The position numbers and the translations under genes were made by a program. The notes under the pieces are model-generated. The model had not been told where the DNA came from. It searched no databases and worked only from the letters and a program-made list of their open reading frames with translations. Source: Ilyomonas sp965247435 (lineage in GTDB: Bacteria > Bacteroidota > Bacteroidia > Chitinophagales > Chitinophagaceae). Taken from it: a stretch of DNA of 64,000 bases. Location: positions 2,542,001-2,606,000 of the forward strand of contig OZ252019.1 in NCBI GenBank assembly GCA_965247435.1. The letters are read 5' to 3'. This document shows, piece by piece, positions 1 through 10,298 of this stretch; within the stretch, counting starts at the first letter, position 1, and every line of letters begins with the position of its first letter.

Positions 1-819
1 TTTACCTATACGTGGTCCAATTACTATTGCACCGGCCAGCGCTGCCATGCCGCCTACCAGGTGCACAACGGAGGAACCTGCAAAATCAACATGCCCATGT
101 CCAAGGCCAAAATTAACCCCTAACTGAGCCAGCCAGCCGCCGCCCCAAACCCAGTTGCCAAAAAGCGGGTAAACGAACATGGAAATAAATAAGCCAAAGA
201 GAAGGAATGATTTGAAAGACCACCGCTCGGCCATGGAACCAGTGGGAATGGTGGCCGTAGTATCCATAAATACCATTTGGAATAAGAATAAGGTAAACAC
301 CCCTACATCATATACCTTGCTGTTGAGAAAGAAGCCAACATAACCTATAATACCAAAATCATGACCAAAAAGATTGATGGCATATTCGTGGGGCACAACA
401 CCCGGAGCACCGCCAAGCGTAGCTGCGTTTAAGGCGCCGCCAAACATGAAGGCAAAACCACAAATCCAGAAGCCGATCATACCGAGCGCATATACCAGAA
501 AATTCATGCCCATGGTATGCGCCACATTTTTCTTTTGGGTAAAGCCGGTTTCTACCAAGGCAAAACCTGCCTGCATAAACATTACCAGGAAGCCACATAT
601 CAGGGTCCACATAATGTTGATTGAAATCTTATTGTGACCGCTCTGTGCAGCCACTTCTTCAGCCGTGGGCTTGCCGGCTGTAGCAGCCGTTACATCTGCT
701 GCAGTTCCGGTATTAGTTCCGCTTGCATCCTGCGAAAATGAACTGACTGTGCAAAACAAGAATATGATTATGCACAAACTTTTTAAAAAAGGGCTTATCC
801 TGAAATTGAAATGTCTCAT
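1..819 (-). CDS. amt: Ammonium transporter Amt, first copy (3' end off the window)
   Basis: N-terminal 273 residues of an Amt/MEP/Rh channel that moves ammonium or ammonia across the inner membrane. The reading frame stays open to base 1, so the C-terminus lies outside the window. The start at 819 gives a hydrophobic signal-like stretch (about residues 10-27, ending FSQD) and a Thr/Ala-rich linker. The conserved Amt core follows (NIMWTLICGFLVMFMQAGFA, then FAGSSVVHLVGGMAALAGA near the break). The preceding gene, an outer-membrane protein, ends only 34 bp upstream, so the two may be cotranscribed. A second Amt copy lies 1.4 kb upstream on the same strand. Family assignment is firm; whether it transports or senses cannot be told from the part seen. 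Confidence 0.93.
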   Translation of the reverse strand, partial: MRHFNFRISPFLKSLCIIIFLFCTVSSFSQDASGTNTGTAADVTAATAGKPTAEEVAAQSGHNKISINIMWTLICGFLVMFMQAGFALVETGFTQKKNVAHTMGMNFLVYALGMIGFWICGFAFMFGGALNAATLGGAPGVVPHEYAINLFGHDFGIIGYVGFFLNSKVYDVGVFTLFLFQMVFMDTTATIPTGSMAERWSFKSFLLFGLFISMFVYPLFGNWVWGGGWLAQLGVNFGLGHGHVDFAGSSVVHLVGGMAALAGAIVIGPRIGK

Positions 820-853
820 TGGTTGTAATTTTAGTTTTGATAATTATAGGCGA

Positions 854-1942
854 TTAAAAATGATAAGTAGCTGCAAGGATGCCGGTTACCGTAGATTTGG
901 TGGTGCCGCCGTCGTGCTTTTGGAATATCTCTTCCTTACCGGTGTCGAGCCTTAGCTCCGGTATAATAGTAAGATTGCCCACTTTGATGTTAGGCGAAAG
1001 TGTAACATCGAAAATGCTGGTTGGCGGTGCTGCTGATAGCACTTCTTTTTTATTATCGAAATATTCGCCGCGGAGCGTGATGCCGAATGTGCTTACAGGA
1101 TCAAAATTGAAATACAATGCAGAGCCCCACCAGCTATTGCCGTCCTCGGTTTTGTATTTAACCGATTGAACGGTCCCATTATACCCGATACTGAATTTAT
1201 CTGAAACCGCACCGGTTAAAACAAGATCAAACTGGGTAAGGCTGTAACTGCCGCCATAGCTGCCCTGGTAGTTCAGGTATGCTTTTACCTTATCGTCTTT
1301 AGAGCCGGTACTAAACTGTGCAATGGCAAATTTGCGGGAGGATAAAGTATTTACGTTATCAGAAGTTGTTACATTATCGGTAGTATTGGCGATCCCGAGC
1401 ATTAACCCGCTTTTTCCGCCAAGTCCGATATCCGCTTTCAGGCCGGTATGCGAGAAGGGGCCGAAAGAGAACATATAATCCATGCTGTAGTTGCGGTTGA
1501 GATAAGCATCTACCAGTTCATAACCGATATGTGTAGCCCACTTGCCCATGGTAAGCTTAAATTTATCAGAAATTGCATAACTCAAAAAAGCCTGCTTTAC
1601 TGCCAGCAACGTAGGATGTTCCGGATTAGCATACGAAAATTCTTCTGCCCTCCGGCCAAAGCCCAGATCTATTAAAGCGCTGGCTTTGCCAAAACTGTGA
1701 GCAGCCTGCAAGCTGGCCATGCCTAACTCAAATGAATTTTGAGATTGCGTAAAACTTGTGGGGCTGTTAAAAGGAAATTCTTTCGGATCACTAAAATTGT
1801 ACCTGTAATACACATCAGCCGAACCAGTAATCTTTACGCCGGCCACTTCAATAGCAGTAGTGGTTTTGTTAGCTGTAGTATCCTGACCAACAGAAAGGTA
1901 GAAGCACGCAAAGAACGAAGAAAAAAAAAGGAGTTTTTTCAT
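854..1942 (-). CDS. Outer-membrane beta-barrel protein (porin-like)
   Basis: 362-residue predicted outer-membrane protein. The chosen start gives MKKLLFFSSFFACFYLSVGQ, a clear signal peptide ending in Q; a TTG 45 bp upstream would add an unlikely leader. The mature part is rich in alternating aromatic/polar beta-strands (GSADVYYRYNFSDP near the N-terminus) and ends in TYHF, the terminal-Phe signature of barrel proteins. It resembles the OmpL-like/BBP2 porin group common in Bacteroidota. It sits between two ammonium transporter genes and upstream of the first amt by 34 bp, which suggests a role in letting nitrogen compounds across the outer membrane. That role is inference from position only. 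Confidence 0.8.
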   Translation of the reverse strand: MKKLLFFSSFFACFYLSVGQDTTANKTTTAIEVAGVKITGSADVYYRYNFSDPKEFPFNSPTSFTQSQNSFELGMASLQAAHSFGKASALIDLGFGRRAEEFSYANPEHPTLLAVKQAFLSYAISDKFKLTMGKWATHIGYELVDAYLNRNYSMDYMFSFGPFSHTGLKADIGLGGKSGLMLGIANTTDNVTTSDNVNTLSSRKFAIAQFSTGSKDDKVKAYLNYQGSYGGSYSLTQFDLVLTGAVSDKFSIGYNGTVQSVKYKTEDGNSWWGSALYFNFDPVSTFGITLRGEYFDNKKEVLSAAPPTSIFDVTLSPNIKVGNLTIIPELRLDTGKEEIFQKHDGGTTKSTVTGILAATYHF

Positions 1943-2144
1943 TGAACAGTGTTTGATGGTGATTAATAAAAAATTGCGGGCAGGCAAAAGTTAGTAGCTA
2001 AAATTTCAACAGATACCCTGCATTACCAAAAACACATTCACAGGTTGGGTATTAATAATTTATGCGATGAATTACTTTCACAATCAATTTAATTGCGGTA
2101 TGATAGCCGGATAAAAATTTATTTCTAAAATTCACTTTTAAAGG

Positions 2145-2185
2145 AAGAAGAAAAGCAGAAAGCATTATGAATGAATGCTTTCTGC
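2145..2185 (-). terminator. Rho-independent terminator after the second amt gene
   Basis: A perfect 12-bp inverted repeat (2155-2166 GCAGAAAGCATT with 2174-2185) around a 7-nt loop. On the minus strand it is followed by a U-rich tail (TTTTCTTCTTCC). It starts 16 bp past the stop codon of the amt gene at 2201, so it should end that transcript and separate it from the porin-like gene. Confidence 0.8.
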
Positions 2186-2200
2186 CAATATATTTTAGAT

Positions 2201-3595
2201 TTAAAGCTGCGCTGCGGGTATTTCATATATCCCGTTAGTGCCGCTTACAATCAGGGTACCCTGGGAGTATGTTTCGTTGTGCTGACTTTCATCCAAACCA
2301 GCCTCTTCTTCGGCTTCTGTTACACGCATTGGCAGGATAAAATTGATAAATTTGAAGATGAGAAAGGAAACGGTAAAGCTATAGGTTACAACGATAAACA
2401 GGGCTTTGACCTGTGTAAAAAAGAAAGCCGCATTACCATAAAAAAGACCGTCGTTACCTGCGCTGTTTACTGCTTTAGTTGCAAAAACACCAGTCAGCAG
2501 CATTCCTACCATACCGCCTATACCGTGGCAGGGAAACACATCCAGGGTGTCATCTAATATTGTCTTTTGTTTTATATGCACAGCGATATTGGAAATAAGA
2601 GCGGCGATAAAACCGATAAAAATACTTTGCGGGATGGCTACAAAACCGGCAGCCGGCGTAATGGCTACCAGACCAACTACTGCACCAATACAAAAACCAA
2701 GTACAGAAGGTTTCTTACCACGGATCACATCAAAAAACATCCAGGCCAAACCAGCGGCGCCCGCAGCCGTATTGGTAGTGGCAAAGGCAGATAAGGATAA
2801 CATATTAGCGCCTAAAGCAGAACCGGCATTAAAGCCGAACCAGCCAAACCACAGCAAACCTGTACCTATCAGTACATAAGGAATATTAGCAGGCGGAACT
2901 TCTTTGTGTTCCAGATGCACTTTTCGGCGCTTGAGCACTAACGCACCGGCCAAAGCAGCACAACCTGCCGAAATGTGTACAACAGTTCCGCCGGCAAAGT
3001 CAAGTGCGCCCATTTTGTATAAAAAGCCTTCCGGGTGCCAGGACCAATGTGCCAGCGGTGCATACACTAACAGGCTGAATAAACAAATAAAAAGAATGTA
3101 GGAAGTAAAGCGGATACGCTCTGCTACTGCTCCTACCACAAGGCCGGGCGTAATAATAGCGAACATGAGCTGAAACAAAGAAAATAGCAACAATGGTATT
3201 GTCATTGCCGTACCGCCCTGTAAAACCGGTGCGCCGGAAAAAACATTTTTGAAAAATAAGAAAGTAGTGGGATTACCGATAAAGCCGCCAACAGTATCGC
3301 CAAAGCACAGGCTAAATCCTACCACAACCCACAAAACACTCACCACACCGGCAGCAACTACGCTTTTCATCATTGTGGACAGTACATTTTTGCGGTGAAC
3401 CATACCGCCATAAAAAAATGCCAGTCCCGGTGTCATTAAAAAAACCAGCGCAGTAGCAACAATAATCCAGGCTACGTCAGCTCCATTATACACCACTCCT
3501 GCTTTTGCCTCTGCCGGTTTAATAAAAATTGCAGCAACCGCTACTACTACAAGAACTAAAAAAGGTGCTGATTGTTTCAAGGTTAATTTCTTCAT
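2201..3595 (-). CDS. amt: Ammonium transporter Amt, second copy
   Basis: Complete 464-residue Amt family channel. The ATG at 3595 is preferred over a GTG one codon upstream. Signal-like N-terminus (MKKLTLKQSAPFLVLVVVAV...KPAEAKA), then about 11 membrane segments with the family hallmarks MTPGLAFFYGGMVHRKN, the pore region DFAGGTVVHISAGCAALAGA, and the late histidine region DVFPCHGIGGMVGMLLTGVF. These carry the twin pore histidines expected of conducting Amt proteins. The cytoplasmic tail (about 60 residues, LPMRVTEAEEEAGLDESQHN) is the usual PII docking region, but no glnK/glnB gene is in the window. It is followed by its own terminator and preceded by the gltBD genes, fitting a nitrogen-assimilation regulon. 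Confidence 0.95.
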   Translation of the reverse strand: MKKLTLKQSAPFLVLVVVAVAAIFIKPAEAKAGVVYNGADVAWIIVATALVFLMTPGLAFFYGGMVHRKNVLSTMMKSVVAAGVVSVLWVVVGFSLCFGDTVGGFIGNPTTFLFFKNVFSGAPVLQGGTAMTIPLLLFSLFQLMFAIITPGLVVGAVAERIRFTSYILFICLFSLLVYAPLAHWSWHPEGFLYKMGALDFAGGTVVHISAGCAALAGALVLKRRKVHLEHKEVPPANIPYVLIGTGLLWFGWFGFNAGSALGANMLSLSAFATTNTAAGAAGLAWMFFDVIRGKKPSVLGFCIGAVVGLVAITPAAGFVAIPQSIFIGFIAALISNIAVHIKQKTILDDTLDVFPCHGIGGMVGMLLTGVFATKAVNSAGNDGLFYGNAAFFFTQVKALFIVVTYSFTVSFLIFKFINFILPMRVTEAEEEAGLDESQHNETYSQGTLIVSGTNGIYEIPAAQL

Positions 3596-3751
3596 CACTA
3601 ATAAATTAATATTAATTATATATGAATAACTAAAAACAAATTAACGATATTATTTTTAAATCTTAAACATTTCGATAAAAAAATTTGATATTGTGCATAA
3701 ATTGTTCAAATAGTTAGTTTAATTTAATATATTAATTAAAATTATTATAAT

Positions 3752-3783
3752 AAAAAAGGAACGGCTCATGCCGTTCCTTTTTT
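3752..3783 (-). terminator. Rho-independent terminator after gltD
   Basis: A 14-bp perfect inverted repeat, AAAAAAGGAACGGC / GCCGTTCCTTTTTT, around a TCAT loop. It has U-runs in either direction and lies 16 bp beyond the gltD stop, upstream of the second amt gene. It separates the glutamate synthase transcript from amt. Confidence 0.9.
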
Positions 3784-3798
3784 ACGTTTAAGTACTTA

Positions 3799-5298
3799 TT
3801 AACAAATTAGAATACTGTGGTCTTTACTTTCCAGTTTTGAACAGCCCATTAAAAATTCATCTACTTTCCGGGCACATTCCCGGCCTTCGCTGATGGCCCA
3901 AACAACAAGAGATTGCCCTCTCCGCATATCGCCGCATGAAAATATTTTAGCTATGTTGGTCTGGTAATTTTTTTCTCCGGCTTTTACATTACCTCTTTCA
4001 TCTATCTCAACATCTAATTGCTGAAGCATTCCCTGGGGTTGCGGCCCGGTAAAGCCCATTGCCAGCAGCGCAAGCTGGCAGGGTATTTCGCGTTCGCTGC
4101 CCTGTACTTCTACAAAGTGTGCCGGCCTGCCGTCTTCCAAGGTTTTCCATTCAAGGTCCACTACCTTAACAGCTTGCAGATTGCCCTGCTCATCACTCAT
4201 AAAAGCTTTGGTACCAATAGCCCAATGCCGGTGTGCGCCTTCTTCGTGAGACGATGTTGTTTTTAAAAGCATCGGATAATTAGGCCAGGGCATATATTGG
4301 TTTCTCTTATCAGGCGGTTGTGGCATCAACTCGAATTGTGTTACCGACAGCGCGCCATGACGGTTAGACGTACCAACACAATCGCTGCCCGTATCGCCTC
4401 CGCCAATTACTACTACATGCTTCCCCGTAGCTACCAGTTCTTCGGAAAGCAGGTTGCTTTCTGCAGGCAAGTCGCCCAAAGGATTTTTGCCGGCTACCCT
4501 TTTATTTTGCTGTTTCAAAAATTCCATTGCAAAATAAACGCCTTTAACCTCCCGGCCGGCTGCTGGCAGGTTACGGGGCACCGTAGCGCCGCCCGAAAGC
4601 ACAATAGCATGATTCTCGCGTAACAAGTCGTTGACACTGATGTTTACACCTACATAAGCGTTGTATTTAAACATTACTCCTTCCTCTTCCAACAGCGCAA
4701 TCCGCCGGTCTATTACCCATTTTTCCATCTTGAAATCAGGAATACCATACCGCAACAACCCCCCGGGCGCGTCGTCCCGCTCGTAAACAGTAACACTATG
4801 GCCGGCGTAATTTAACTGTGCAGCGGCTGCAAGACCTGCCGGGCCGGAACCTACTACCGCTACTTTCTTTCCTGTACGCACATTTGGTTTCCGTGCTTTT
4901 ACTAGCCCTTTACCGAAAGCGATTTCTATGATATGCTTTTCTATTTCTTCGATGGTGATCGGCGGCTGATTAATACCCAACACGCAGGCGCTTTCGCAAG
5001 GCGCAGGACAAATACGGCCGGTAAATTCGGGGAAGTTATTGGTAGCACTTAAAATTTCATATGCCTCTTCCCAGTTCTTACGGTACACGGCGTCGTTAAA
5101 TTCCGGTATGATGTTGCCAAGCGGGCAACCATTATGGCAAAAAGGAACACCGCAGTCCATGCAGCGCGCAGCCTGCTCATTCAGCTTCTCCGCAGAAAAA
5201 AGCGCTACAAATTCTTTATAATCTTTTATTCGCTCCTGCACGGGGCGGCGTTGAGGCAATTCCCTTGTAAACTCTAAGAAACCTGTTGGTTTACCCAT
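3799..5298 (-). CDS. gltD: Glutamate synthase small (beta) subunit
   Basis: 499-residue NADPH-dependent glutamate synthase small subunit. It passes electrons from NAD(P)H through FAD and Fe-S centres to the large subunit, which converts 2-oxoglutarate plus glutamine to two glutamates. N-terminal cysteine clusters are visible (C46, C49, C54, C58 in CMDCGVPFCHNGCP; C97, C101, C105 in CPAPCESAC). They are followed by an FAD-binding Rossmann motif VAVVGSGPAGLAAAA (147-160) and an NADPH-binding motif VVVIGGGDTGSDC near residue 300. The C-terminus carries the second FAD contact (FSCGDMRRGQSLVVWAISEGR). It lies 159 bp downstream of gltB on the same strand. Confident assignment. Confidence 0.97.
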   Translation of the reverse strand: MGKPTGFLEFTRELPQRRPVQERIKDYKEFVALFSAEKLNEQAARCMDCGVPFCHNGCPLGNIIPEFNDAVYRKNWEEAYEILSATNNFPEFTGRICPAPCESACVLGINQPPITIEEIEKHIIEIAFGKGLVKARKPNVRTGKKVAVVGSGPAGLAAAAQLNYAGHSVTVYERDDAPGGLLRYGIPDFKMEKWVIDRRIALLEEEGVMFKYNAYVGVNISVNDLLRENHAIVLSGGATVPRNLPAAGREVKGVYFAMEFLKQQNKRVAGKNPLGDLPAESNLLSEELVATGKHVVVIGGGDTGSDCVGTSNRHGALSVTQFELMPQPPDKRNQYMPWPNYPMLLKTTSSHEEGAHRHWAIGTKAFMSDEQGNLQAVKVVDLEWKTLEDGRPAHFVEVQGSEREIPCQLALLAMGFTGPQPQGMLQQLDVEIDERGNVKAGEKNYQTNIAKIFSCGDMRRGQSLVVWAISEGRECARKVDEFLMGCSKLESKDHSILIC

Positions 5299-5457
5299 TC
5301 CTGAAATTTGATTTAACTTTTAAATGATTATCAGCGTTTTAAACGCTATTATGCAGCAAGCACCTAAGCATTACACCTGTTATTTTTGCAAATATTGCCC
5401 TACAACAAGCTTATGCCTAAATAATCCGATGATGATGCACAGCGGTTACAACCGTTG

Positions 5458-8400
5458 TTATTGGCCCCGCTCTTGTAAACCGCTATCCATCTGCTCAAAC
5501 AATTGTTTTTTCTTTTTCTCCAATGCCTGCTTGTAATCTTTAGGGAACACTTTTACAAAATGCTGCAGTTGGTTATCAAAATCACTTAATATAAAACCGG
5601 CAACAGCACTGCCGGTATATTGGCTATGCTTATTAATAAGGTTATACAAATGGCGGGCGTCTTCCTCATCCGGCGATTCCAGATACACCATTTCCGTGTT
5701 GCAAAGCGTACTGAACTGGCTTGTTACATTATATATATATGCAATGCCACCACTCATGCCGGCTGCAAAATTTCTGCCGGTGGCGCCTAAAATAACAGCC
5801 GTACCACCGGTCATATATTCGCAGCCATGATCGCCTATACCTTCCACAACTACGTTTGCGCCCGAATTGCGTACGCAAAAACGTTCGCCTGCTTTACCTC
5901 TTATAAATGCTTCGCCGGAAGTGGCGCCATAAAAAGCTACGTTACCAATAATTATATTTTCTTCCGGCACAAATGTGGCTTGCCTGGAGGGATAAACAAT
6001 TAAACGGGCACCGCTTAATCCTTTACCAAAATAATCATTGGCGCCGCCTTCCAGTTCAAGCGTTATGCCTTTTGTGTTGAACGCTCCAAAGCTCTGGCCT
6101 GCAGTACCTGTCAGTTTAAAGTGAATAGTATCTTCCGGTAAGCCTTCTGCCTTGTAAATCTTAGTTATTTCGTTGGACAAAATAGTGCCTGCCGTACGGT
6201 CGGTATTTTTTATTTTAAACGAAGCCTGCACTTTTTGCTTTAATTCCAATGCTGGTTTTGCAACCTCCAAAAAGCGCCAGTCCAGTACATTTTCCAATCC
6301 ATGGTCCTGTGCTTCCATTTTATACAAGCCAGTTTCGGCGGATACCGGCTCTTTGTATAAAACGGCCGACAAGTCCAGCTTGCTATACTTCCAGTGCGCA
6401 ATATTTTCGCGTACCCGAAGGCAGTTTACCTGGCCTACCATCTCGTTGATCGTTCTAAATCCTAATTCCGCCATGATTTCGCGGAGTTCCTGCGTAATAA
6501 ATTTAAAGAAATTAATTACATGCTCCGGGTCGCCGGTAAAGCGCTTACGCAGTTCGGGGTCTTGGGTGGCCACGCCTACCGGGCAGGTATTTAAATGGCA
6601 TTTGCGCATCATAATACAACCTTCCACAATCAGGGCAGCCGTGGCAACGCCCCACTCTTCGGCACCTAATAACGTAGCAATCGCAACGTCGCGGCCTGTC
6701 TTCATCTGGCCATCGGCCTGCACAGTAATCCGGCTGCGTAATTTGTTGCGCACCAATGTCTGGTGCGTTTCTGCCAGCCCCAACTCCCATGGCAAACCCG
6801 CATGTTTGATGGAACTTACCGGCGACGCACCGGTACCGCCATCAAAACCCGCTATCAGCACTACATCGGCTTTCGCTTTGGTAACACCCGCAGCAATAGT
6901 ACCTACGCCCGCTTTCGATACCAGCTTCACATTAATGCGTGCGGTACGGTTCGCATTTTTCAGGTCAAATATTAATTGCGCAAGATCTTCAATTGAATAA
7001 ATATCATGATGCGGCGGCGGTGAGATCAAACCTACTCCGGGTGTTGAATGGCGCGTTTTACCAATCCATTCATCTACTTTGTGCCCCGGCAACTGGCCGC
7101 CTTCGCCAGGTTTGGCGCCCTGGGCCATTTTTATCTGTAATTCGTCTGCCTCGGTTAAATAATAACTGGTTACACCAAACCTTGCGGAAGCTACCTGCTT
7201 AATAGCAGACCGCATAGAGTCCCCATTCTCCAGTTGCTGGTACCGGGTCTCATCTTCCCCGCCCTCGCCGGTATTGCTTTTGCCGCCAAGCCGGTTCATG
7301 GCAATGGCAAGCGTGGTATGCGCTTCCCAGGATATAGAGCCAAAGCTCATAGCGCCGGTGGCAAAACGTTTATAAATATTTTCAGCCGGCTCTACTTCAT
7401 CTATTGGTATGGAGGGCCGGCAAGGCGAAAACTCAAACATGCTGCGCAGGGTAACTGCTTTTTCGCCCTGCTCATTCACCAGCTTACTGTATTTTTTAAA
7501 TACTGCATAATCATTTGTTTTGGTGGAATGCTGCAGCAGGTGAATGGTTTGCGGATTAAAGAGATGGTACTCTCCTTTCCGTTTCCATTGGTATATGCCG
7601 CCTTCGGTAAGACGACTGATATCGGTATCTTTTTTATTGAACGCAAAATAATGTTTGGCCAATACTTCGCGCGCTATCTCGTTTAGTCCCATGCCCTGGA
7701 TACGGGATGTAGCACCTGTAAAATGGCGGTTTACTACTTCTTTATTCAGACCGATTATTTCAAAAATCTGGGCGCCCTGGTACGACTGTAATGTAGAGAT
7801 GCCCATTTTAGAAAACACTTTCAATAAGCCGTCGCACACCGATTTTACATAGTTTTTTTTGAGCGCTTCCACATCATAGGGGGTTTGCAGCTTGCCGCTG
7901 AGCTTCATATCGCGGATAGTGGACAGCGCGAGATATGGATTGATGGCAGTAGCGCCAAAAGCAAGCAGGCATGCAAAGTGGTGCACTTCCCACACATCGC
8001 CCGCTTCTACAACAAGCCCTACCTGGCTGCGCAAACCTTTGCGTATTAAATGGTGATGCACGGCGGATACTGCTAATAAAGAAGGTATCGGTGCATGATC
8101 ACTATCTATAGCCCGGTCCGTTAATATCAAAACCTCAAAGCCATCCTCCACCGCGTCCACTGCATAGCGGCAAAGCCGGTCGAGACCTGCCTGCAGGTTG
8201 CCATGCATACCACCGGCACGGAAATAAGTCTGCAGTGTTTTTGCCTGGAAAATACCGGTATCAATACTCCGCATTTTTTCCAGTTCATGATTGTTGAGTA
8301 CCGGGTGCTTCAGCGCTACAGAGTGGCAGGTCAACGGATCTTCTTCTAACAGATTGCCGTTATTGCCCACAAAAGTGGCCAGCGACATCACCATCCGTTC

Positions 8401-10020
8401 GCGGATAGGGTCAATCGGCGGGTTGGTTACCTGGGCAAACAACTGCTTAAAATAACTGCTGAGATGCTGGGGCTGATCACTCAGCACCGCCAGCGGAATA
8501 TCTGTACCCATGGAACCGATAGGCTCTTTGCCTTCGCCTGCCATAGGCGCTATTATAAACTCGAGGTCTTCATTGGTATAGCCAAATGCCTTCTGGTATT
8601 TAAAAATCTGGTCGTGCTCAAGGTGCGTAAATTGCACACGCGGCTCCGGCAGCTCTTCCAGCTTGATTTTGTATTTATTCAGCCAGTCACCATAGGGTTT
8701 TTGCGAGCAAATATTTTGCTTCAGTTCCTCATCACTAATAATTTTACCCGCCTCCATATCCACTACGAACATTTTGCCGGGCTGCAGCCGGCCAAACTCT
8801 TTTACAAGTGCCGGATCAATGGGCAATACGCCGCTTTCCGAAGCCATAATAACGCGGTCATCGTGGGTAACACAATAACGGGAAGGACGAAGGCCATTCC
8901 GGTCTAACGTAGCGCCGATAATTTTGCCATTAGTAAAAGAGATAGAGGCAGGGCCGTCCCAGGGCTCCATCAGGCAGGCATGATATTCGTAAAAAGCCTG
9001 CTTCAGCGGATCCATCTGTGTGTTGCCATCCCAGGCTTCCGGTATCAGCATCATCATTACATGCGGAAGGGAACGGCCACATAAAGTAAGCAATTCAATC
9101 ATATTATCAAGACAGGCAGAGTCTGACTGTCCTTCAAAGATGATGGGCAGCAGCATGTCCATTTCATCTTTACTAAAGTAAGCGGAAATAAAGCCTTTTT
9201 CACTTGTCTTCAGCCAGTTGAGATTGCCTTGCAGGGTATTGATCTCACCATTGTGCGCGATATAGCGGAATGGCTGCGCCAGGTTCCAGGAAGGAAAGGT
9301 GTTGGTTGCAAACCGGGAGTGCACAAGGCCAAATGCCGATACCAGCCGTTTATTGGTAAGATCCGTAAAATAGCCGCGTACCTGGTCGCTGGTTAGTTGC
9401 CCTTTATAAGAAACTGTTTTATAAGAAAGTGAGGCCATGTAGAAAGTTACCGCGCTCTTGCGGATGGTATTATTAATGGTATGGGTTGCATGATTGCGCA
9501 GCACGAAGAGCTTACGCTCCAGTACCTCCGGGTCGTTAATATGATCGGGGCAGGCAATAAATACCTGTTCAATCTCCGGTTCCACACTCAGTGCGGTAAA
9601 ACCAACACCGTCGGGGTTAACGGGCACCCGGCGGTAAGCAAGCACTTCCAGTCCCAACTTTTCTGCGGTTCGGTTAAAGCTGTCGCGGCATTCTTCGCGC
9701 AGACGGATTTCTTTAGGAAAAAAAATTACGCCTACCCCATACTTGCCGTAAGAGGGCAGGTGCACCCCAAGCTTTAAGCATTCATCAAAGAAAAACTCGT
9801 GGGGCATCTGCAGCATAATGCCCGCGCCATCACCGGTATTGCTTTCGCAACCGCAGGCGCCGCGGTGTCCCATGTTCTCCAGCACCGTTAAAGCATCCGC
9901 GATCATCTGGTGAGACTTATGACCTTTGATATTGGCAACAAATCCAATTCCGCACGCATCGTGCTCAAACGCAGGGTCGTACAAACCTGCCAATGGCTTT
10001 TCTGGATAGCTCATACTCAT
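5458..10020 (-). CDS. gltB: Glutamate synthase large (alpha) subunit
   Basis: 1520-residue large subunit of glutamate synthase, the enzyme that, with glutamine synthetase, assimilates ammonium. Domains in order: a class-II glutamine amidotransferase whose catalytic cysteine lies in HDACGIGFVAN after a short propeptide; a central linker domain; the FMN and 2-oxoglutarate binding barrel with the 3Fe-4S cysteines in CIMMRKCHLNTCPVG (about 1135-1146); and the C-terminal GXGXG beta-helix domain (GATGRNFAAGMSGGIAYIYN). Length is normal for bacterial GltB. The first ATG is used; a second ATG two codons later is equally possible. With gltD and two amt genes it forms a nitrogen-assimilation block. Confidence 0.97.
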   Translation of the reverse strand: MSMSYPEKPLAGLYDPAFEHDACGIGFVANIKGHKSHQMIADALTVLENMGHRGACGCESNTGDGAGIMLQMPHEFFFDECLKLGVHLPSYGKYGVGVIFFPKEIRLREECRDSFNRTAEKLGLEVLAYRRVPVNPDGVGFTALSVEPEIEQVFIACPDHINDPEVLERKLFVLRNHATHTINNTIRKSAVTFYMASLSYKTVSYKGQLTSDQVRGYFTDLTNKRLVSAFGLVHSRFATNTFPSWNLAQPFRYIAHNGEINTLQGNLNWLKTSEKGFISAYFSKDEMDMLLPIIFEGQSDSACLDNMIELLTLCGRSLPHVMMMLIPEAWDGNTQMDPLKQAFYEYHACLMEPWDGPASISFTNGKIIGATLDRNGLRPSRYCVTHDDRVIMASESGVLPIDPALVKEFGRLQPGKMFVVDMEAGKIISDEELKQNICSQKPYGDWLNKYKIKLEELPEPRVQFTHLEHDQIFKYQKAFGYTNEDLEFIIAPMAGEGKEPIGSMGTDIPLAVLSDQPQHLSSYFKQLFAQVTNPPIDPIRERMVMSLATFVGNNGNLLEEDPLTCHSVALKHPVLNNHELEKMRSIDTGIFQAKTLQTYFRAGGMHGNLQAGLDRLCRYAVDAVEDGFEVLILTDRAIDSDHAPIPSLLAVSAVHHHLIRKGLRSQVGLVVEAGDVWEVHHFACLLAFGATAINPYLALSTIRDMKLSGKLQTPYDVEALKKNYVKSVCDGLLKVFSKMGISTLQSYQGAQIFEIIGLNKEVVNRHFTGATSRIQGMGLNEIAREVLAKHYFAFNKKDTDISRLTEGGIYQWKRKGEYHLFNPQTIHLLQHSTKTNDYAVFKKYSKLVNEQGEKAVTLRSMFEFSPCRPSIPIDEVEPAENIYKRFATGAMSFGSISWEAHTTLAIAMNRLGGKSNTGEGGEDETRYQQLENGDSMRSAIKQVASARFGVTSYYLTEADELQIKMAQGAKPGEGGQLPGHKVDEWIGKTRHSTPGVGLISPPPHHDIYSIEDLAQLIFDLKNANRTARINVKLVSKAGVGTIAAGVTKAKADVVLIAGFDGGTGASPVSSIKHAGLPWELGLAETHQTLVRNKLRSRITVQADGQMKTGRDVAIATLLGAEEWGVATAALIVEGCIMMRKCHLNTCPVGVATQDPELRKRFTGDPEHVINFFKFITQELREIMAELGFRTINEMVGQVNCLRVRENIAHWKYSKLDLSAVLYKEPVSAETGLYKMEAQDHGLENVLDWRFLEVAKPALELKQKVQASFKIKNTDRTAGTILSNEITKIYKAEGLPEDTIHFKLTGTAGQSFGAFNTKGITLELEGGANDYFGKGLSGARLIVYPSRQATFVPEENIIIGNVAFYGATSGEAFIRGKAGERFCVRNSGANVVVEGIGDHGCEYMTGGTAVILGATGRNFAAGMSGGIAYIYNVTSQFSTLCNTEMVYLESPDEEDARHLYNLINKHSQYTGSAVAGFILSDFDNQLQHFVKVFPKDYKQALEKKKKQLFEQMDSGLQERGQ

Positions 10021-10298
10021 CAGCTAAGTGATTATAGTGTTTAAAAAAATCCGGCAGGCAATCACATAAAAATAGGTAAAAAATTGAAAAATCAATAGTT
10101 ATGGCATTTAAGTATTTTAATCATTCGTTATTCTTTTTAAACAGATCACTACGAAAAAATAAAAATTATTAATTTATTCAGGATAATATTTAAACATTAT
10201 CAATTTGGCCTTCCGATAACTGTTCGCCTGTTTGATAATTTATAATTGTGAAGCCTAACATAATGTTTACCGATAGATGCAACCATGGCGGCTTATGG

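Noticed and set aside
5333..5347. 15-bp palindrome AGCGTTT-T-AAACGCT between gltB and gltD
   Set aside because: Too short and without a U-tract for a terminator; no second copy was noticed, so an operator role cannot be supported.
6173..7000. Long plus-strand open frame opposite gltB
   Set aside because: It is the antisense shadow of the glutamate synthase FMN domain; codon usage and protein content are not gene-like.
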